NCBI GenBank assembly: GCA_964023275.1
Contig: OZ029913.1
Span: 55,945,976-56,009,975, forward strand
DNA from: Norana najaformis
Taxonomy: Eukaryota; Annelida; Clitellata; Crassiclitellata; Hormogastridae
DNA length: 64,000 nt
Direction of reading: 5' to 3'
In this document: positions 45,937 to 64,000 of the stretch, piece by piece
Layout: each line of letters opens with the position of its first letter
Numbering within the stretch: position 1 is the first letter of the stretch
Program-made: the position numbers and the translations under genes
The notes under the pieces: model-generated
The model's database searches: none
The model's input: only the letters and a program-made list of their open reading frames with translations
What the model was told of the DNA's origin: nothing

Positions 45937-47600
45937 CCGCAACACTAACCCGCGATATCTTCCCGTTATATCTTTCCGCTGTCTGAATTTTTGACAAGGA
46001 TTAACACAGGCGTGTCTTTCCCTGAGTTTGGCAACATCTAGTAATCCTCTCACTACACGGAAGCAGAGCGGATCAATGCCGATCCTTTGAACCAGACGAG
46101 GAAAGGTTGAGATGTGATTTACCCGTGAGCGCAGGGACTGGCTATTCGAATGGCACCGGTCGGGTAGCTTCCGTAACGTTACCATTTTGGTTCAAATGCT
46201 ATATATTTCTTTCTTTCTCAGTTACAGGACTTCCCAGAGGTCCGCACAGCCTCTTATGATACCACAATGGAGATTCAAATCCTGTCGCGATCTTAGGACA
46301 GGGTGGGCCCGAACCCTGTCGGTTCAGCGGAGCCAGCCTCGGAGCCAGATGGCGATTGTTTCGGCTGTGACTCGGGAGCGCGCCGATAAGCCTTTTGCTT
46401 CCAAATATATTTCGTAACTTCTCCCAAGTAATGGTTTTGACTCGTATACTCCATGTCGCCCAGCACACAAATGTGCTGTACCAAACGATATCAAGTTGAT
46501 TCATGCACAAACAGAGCGTACGCGCCGCCGCTCTGCGTCTAAAGCCACGCATTGCACGACATGCTTTATTCCACCCTCTTCTTCTGTCTGCATCCTATAG
46601 TGTGGCCTGGCCGACGCTATTGTCTTCCGTGCTATCTAATTACTGTGTGACGCTTATCGTGGGAAACACCTCGGCCAACGATCGTTCGTTTGTCGGGAAG
46701 CCCTTAATGCAGGCGACGGCTGCGCCCCTTTGATAGAGCGTCGGCAATTATTGGACAGCGGGGAATGGCTGAAAAGATACAAGGATTTAATTATTAAATC
46801 GAATTAAAACAAATCGTTGAAATATCAGACATAAACTCAGGCGAATAAAACAACTTGAATTTCAAGCTGTTATATGATTCCTGTAGGCTATTAATTAAAT
46901 ACAATTATATTATTATTCATAGAACCTGCATTTATGGCATTGTTGTCGGTCCGCTACAATTGTAATTATATATATGCTTATAGACCAATATATTGGCCAA
47001 GTTACTCTGTCTGTGTCTGTCTGTTTGTCTTTCTGTCTGTCTCTGTCTCTGTCTGTCTGTCTGTATGTATGTCTGTATGTCTGCCTGTCTGTCTGTCTCT
47101 CTCTCTCCCTGTGATGTTCTATCGGCTTACATTTTATATCTCATAGGCTAAGTTTGTGCGTTTATCAAATACACTACTACAGAGTATATATATATATGAA
47201 TGTATATATATATATATATATATCGATCATGATGCGTCTGATCAGGAAACCTAAACCTATGTGCCATATATCTATTATATGTGCACATATAATTTTCTAT
47301 AAAAACAAGAAAAAATTGAAATTGATTCAGTTGATTCATACAGGTATTAGTCGTATATATATATTTATATATTCATATATATTTCTTTATTTATATACGT
47401 GATTGTAAGAGGAAAGAGAAAGACAGACAGAGATAGAAACGATAAAACAAAGGTAGAAACGGATAGAGATATAAACTGTAGGGAAAGACCTGGCAACAAA
47501 CTGTGAGAGGGAGGGAGGGAGGGAGGTAGAGAGGGAGGTATGAAAGGAGGTGGGGGGGGGCTAAGGGGGAAGGGATTCAATGTAATAGAGATATACTTTG
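45937..47600. other. Intergenic DNA with microsatellites
   Basis: No recognised gene. It has (GTCT)n near 47005-47110, (TA)n near 47185-47225 and 47355-47400, and a purine-rich stretch with (GGGA)n near 47505-47560. Confidence 0.55.
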
Positions 47601-47629
47601 TGTGTGTGGTATATATGTGTTTTGGGCGT

Positions 47630-47965
47630 CTGATTGGCGCGCGCTGGCGCATGCGCTCGACGCAGCTGGCGTTCAGTGCAGCAGTCCGTGCGTCCGTGCG
47701 CTTGCGCGTGTGTTCGTGTGTTTGGCGCGTATATTGTGTGGGGCCAACACACTTTATCTGCGCTGCAACGGTCGGTGAGTTTTTCAATTATCGGTGGTGG
47801 CGCCACGGTAGGTGTCTCTTCCGAAGAGGCGTTCTCTGCAGCTGCAACATCAGCAGCAGTAGCAGATGGTGCCAGGGCGTTTCGGGTCGGCGCTTTGCAG
47901 TTCAGGTCTACACAATATGTCATAAGATTAGGCCTAAACAATAGGACTCGTTCGAAGAGACGGTG
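47630..47965 (+). promoter_or_regulatory. CpG-rich stretch, possible upstream promoter
   Basis: Unusually dense in CG dinucleotides for this window (for example tggcgcgcgctggcgcatgc). It contains a splice-donor-like cggtcggtgagt at about 47769. It lies 1.2-1.5 kb upstream of the SUEL/CUB start codon. It could be an alternative first exon or promoter; no transcript evidence. Confidence 0.3.
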
Positions 47966-48010
47966 ACTGAATGCAGGTATACAGCCTGCAGGAGGCAGAA
48001 GCATGTAGCG

Positions 48011-48090
48011 TCGAGATTAAGCTATATACTCGACTATTCGAGTATTCAGGAATCGAGATTAAGCCTACTCGACTATTCGAGTACTCGGCT
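48011..48090. repeat. Tandem duplication carrying two identical 18-bp palindromes
   Basis: tactcgactattcgagta occurs at 48027-48044 and again at 48066-48083, within a ~40-bp duplicated block starting cgagattaagc. Each copy has 7-bp inverted arms around a 4-base loop. Confidence 0.85.
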
Positions 48091-48986
48091 AATGCACGAG
48101 TTGAGTAATCGTCGCCGTAATCGTTGCTCGAAGCTCAGCCGTCGCTTTTGTTCTGCCGACGATTGGCGTTTTTACGAGAGCTCTCGTCCGATTAGAACAA
48201 GTCGTGCATCCGACCTCTCGTCCTCCTTCTGCGCTTACTCCTTCTCTTCGTACTCCTGCACTTCATCCTCGATCCTCCTCCCCTCCTTATCCACATTCTG
48301 CTCCTCGGCTTTCGGCACTGAATGGCTTCGCACTTGAGAATCCAGTGCATCCGGCTGCAGAGGAAATAACCGGATAACCATCCAGTCATCGGACAAACGC
48401 ACATCCACATGCAGTCGTGAAGTGACAAGGTCGTCAGATCAGATGGACTAGCTCGAGGTTCTTGGCGCGCTTTCTTTGGCAAGCTGCTGATGTGCGTGTG
48501 TGTTCGGGTATCTTGTACGAAAGATCAGTCTACGATTGTGGATAGTATACTGCGGCGCTATAGAAGTCTTAAAACCGAACCAGAACGAGTCTGGAACACG
48601 TAGATTCAAACGAAACGCATATGCCTTTTTGCAACGTTGAAACTGACAGTTTTATAGGCGCTATACTAATCTAAGAATTACATCAACGGAGTGTCTGAAA
48701 GTATACAAACATTGGAATTAATAGGCCTGCACTCACAGAGACATTCATAGGCAGATGACGGTCTACACGTCAACAAAGGACAGTCAGTATTCCCGACAGT
48801 ACATGCAGACATTGCGTAGGCTTAATCTACATAAGTCGATCTATAAACAGTTGCACGCGAACACTTGCAACTAGGTCTAAGTTACCAAACCTTTCTCCTG
48901 CGTGCACAAGCCAGCTACATCGGCGGCCTATATACAAAGGAGTTGACTCCTCTTCAGGCAGCATCCATCGTCCCTCTACACGGCGC

Positions 48987-48994
48987 TATATAAA
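48987..48994 (+). promoter_or_regulatory. TATA box for the SUEL/CUB gene
   Basis: A consensus TATATAAA lies 123 bp upstream of the ATG at 49117, in CG-rich DNA. Transcription would start near 49015-49025, leaving about 95 bases of 5' UTR. A second tatatataag at about 49089 is too close to the ATG to serve it. Confidence 0.45.
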
Positions 48995-49116
48995 CGCTCG
49001 TACAGCGTCACAGAGGCTTCGTCCGCCGTTGAGCAGGTGTCCCCCATAAAGGCGCGATCGAACGCAGGGCGTGGCAGACGAATTCGCATATATATAAGCG
49101 CTGCCTGTGAACATCG

Positions 49117-61940
<12,824 letters not shown>

Positions 61941-62044
61941 GTAGGTCTGTGATGCTGTCAGAGGAACATCTGTGCACTGCTTTGTATGCTCGCACTGAAC
62001 TGACTGCCCTTGGTCGAGTCGAAAGGTTGGAAACAATGCCAGAG

Positions 62045-62125
62045 CATGTATGTATGTATGTATGTATCTAATCTTTTATATAGCGCATTTTAAGAACCTC
62101 TCAAAAGCGCTGTGAACATGGCTGC
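62045..62125 (-). mobile_element. LINE/SINE 3' end, family 4, with (ATAC)n tail
   Basis: The minus strand reads gaggttcttaaaatgcgcta then tataaaagattag, followed by an (atac)n tail at 62045-62065. Confidence 0.6.
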
Positions 62126-62259
62126 CCAGTTAATTTAAACAAGTAAGTCTTGACTAACGAAGAGAATGTTTCTTGGGACAAATTCACAGAAATAGAACGA
62201 ATGTAAGAAGTTCAAAGAAAATGGAGGTAAAACGGAGGAGCAAGAGGAAGAACAGGATT

Positions 62260-62290
<31 letters not shown>

Positions 62291-62775
62291 ACACGAGGAA
62301 GACGAGCAGAGGCAGGCAAGAGGCAGGAGTCAGGATACGTTGGATAAGAGGAGCTGAAATCTACCAGAGAAATGGAATCCAGAGAAGAATAATTGTTCGC
62401 ATAGTCACATGTGTAAACTGTATAAATACTATACATAAAATAGGCCCAATTGCATATAATTGCATATATGTAGGCTTATTAGTTATCAGCGATTGTCTTC
62501 AGGCCCAAATATATATCGGGTGCGCGAGGTTGTAGTGGTTAGCATCAACACAGAGGTCGGAGAAAGTTGTTTCAAGGTATCTGCGCCAGTAGCGCCCTCT
62601 ATCAAATTCTGCTATTCTCTGAGTACATCGACTGTACACCGTACATTCGGCAAGAAAGTAAATTGATCATCCGACTTCATACGTCGAGGCTAAGAAAATG
62701 TAGTTGCTAACATATGGCTGCCGCTCGTGGTTGGTTCAAGGAGATATGTTGATGTACGAATATAAATATCACATG

Positions 62776-63836
62776 CGTACATACATACATACATACGTAC
62801 ATACATACATACATCATACATACATACATACATACATACATACATACATCATACATACATACATACATACATCATACATACATCATACATACATACATAC
62901 ATCATACATACATACATACATCATACATACTTACATACATACATCATACATACATACATACATACCTACATCATACATACATACATACATCATACATACA
63001 TACATCATACATAAATACATACATACATCATACATACATACATCATACATACATACATCATACATACATACATACATCATACATACATACATACATGCAT
63101 ACATCATACATACATACATACATACATCATACATACATACATCATACATACATACATACATGCATACATCATACATACATACATACATCATACATACATA
63201 CATCATACATACATACATACATACATACATCATACATACATACATCATACATACATACATACATACATCATACATACATACATCATACATACATACATAC
63301 ATGCATACATCATACATACATACATACATCATACATACATACATCATACATACATACATACATGCATACATCATACATACATACATACATCATACATACA
63401 TACATCATACATACATACATCATACATACATACATACATCATACATACATACATACATACATACATCATACATACATACATCATACATACATACATACAT
63501 ACATCATACATACATACATGCATACATCATACATACATACATACATACATCATACATACATACATCATACATACATACATACATACATCATACATACATA
63601 CATACATACATCATACATACATACATACATACATACATCATACATACATACATCATACATACATACATCATACATACATACATACATACATCATACATAC
63701 ATACATACATACATACATCATACATACATACATCATACATACATACATCATACATACATACATACATACATACATCATACATACATACATCATACATACA
63801 TACATCATACATACATACATCATACATACATACATA
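62776..63836. repeat. Giant (CATA)n array with CAT interruptions, ~1.06 kb
   Basis: Nearly pure cata units broken every 15, 19 or 23 bases by a truncated unit (catcata), with a few catg variants. It gives a 377-residue His/Thr/Tyr/Ile-type frame that is an artefact. Confidence 0.98.
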
Positions 63837-63941
63837 ATACTAAATATGCATAAATATATGCATGCATGCATATAAGCATCAGTTGTTGCATGATTCCAGT
63901 TGTTTGTTTTGTTGTGTTGTATGTTGTTTCACTGTTTGGTT

Positions 63942-64000
63942 GTATTTGTAATTGGCAAATTTGTATAGCGCCTCTCCAAGAGGAACTCCTCAGAGACTAT
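63942..64000 (-). mobile_element. LINE 3' tail, family 2-like, cut by window edge
   Basis: gtaattggcaaatttgtata then gcgcctctccaagagg; the body lies beyond the window. Confidence 0.55.

Larger units (their letters stand above)
61941..64000 (+). other. Start of the next SUEL/CUB intron
   Basis: Contains a family-4 end (62045-62125, minus), a short purine (AGGAGC)n stretch near 62255-62300, the giant CATA array and a family-2 tail. No exon is recognised before the window ends. Confidence 0.55.

Noticed and set aside
47540..48004. 134-147-codon overlapping frames in CpG-rich DNA
   Set aside because: Present on both strands because of high CG content; no domain or conserved motif seen.
62704..63853. 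Long open frames across the CATA array (up to 377 residues) on both strands
   Set aside because: Composition artefact: the array lacks stops in several frames; no protein-like sequence.

Overview
This is a window from an animal nuclear genome, not a microbial one. It holds spliced genes with GT-AG introns, vertebrate-like metazoan proteins, many non-LTR retrotransposon remnants, SINE-like and DNA-transposon (MITE-like) copies, and very long microsatellites. The protein families, the L2/CR1-like LINE 3' ends and the 5S-rRNA-derived SINE fit a non-vertebrate marine animal (cephalochordate, hemichordate, echinoderm or lophotrochozoan type). I cannot name the species.

Layout. (1) 1-1.4 kb: a nest of LINE 3' ends. 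(2) 1.4-16.1 kb, plus strand: a complete 19-exon THOC1 gene (THO/TREX mRNA-export complex), about 671 residues, with a 14-codon first exon and a C-terminal death domain. Its intron 2 carries a decayed piggyBac-like element. (3) 16.1-24.2 kb: THOC1 3' UTR, repeats, and probably the 5' end of the next gene. (4) 24.2-37.1 kb, plus strand: an SLC6 neurotransmitter:sodium symporter most like the glycine/proline transporter branch. Twelve exons are read through to the stop; only the start exon is uncertain. Both conserved asparagines of the Na1 sodium site are replaced. (5) 37-49 kb: repeat-rich intergenic DNA with an hAT-type MITE, LINE fragments, a 17-bp minisatellite and a CpG-rich stretch. (6) 49.1 kb to beyond 61.9 kb, plus strand: the 5' part of a secreted or membrane protein with signal sequence, SUEL/galactose-binding lectin domain and CUB domain. 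Its first intron (9.7 kb) is filled with LINE relics and microsatellites. The gene runs off the right edge.

The three genes lie on the same strand but are functionally unrelated (nuclear mRNA packaging, membrane solute transport, extracellular recognition); nothing suggests an operon. The repeats form several LINE lineages whose 3' ends share a core resembling gcgctatatAAat followed by a short tandem tail. At least one SINE pairs a 5S-rRNA-like head with one of these tails. All protein and repeat assignments come from reading the sequence and family knowledge; no database search was run.
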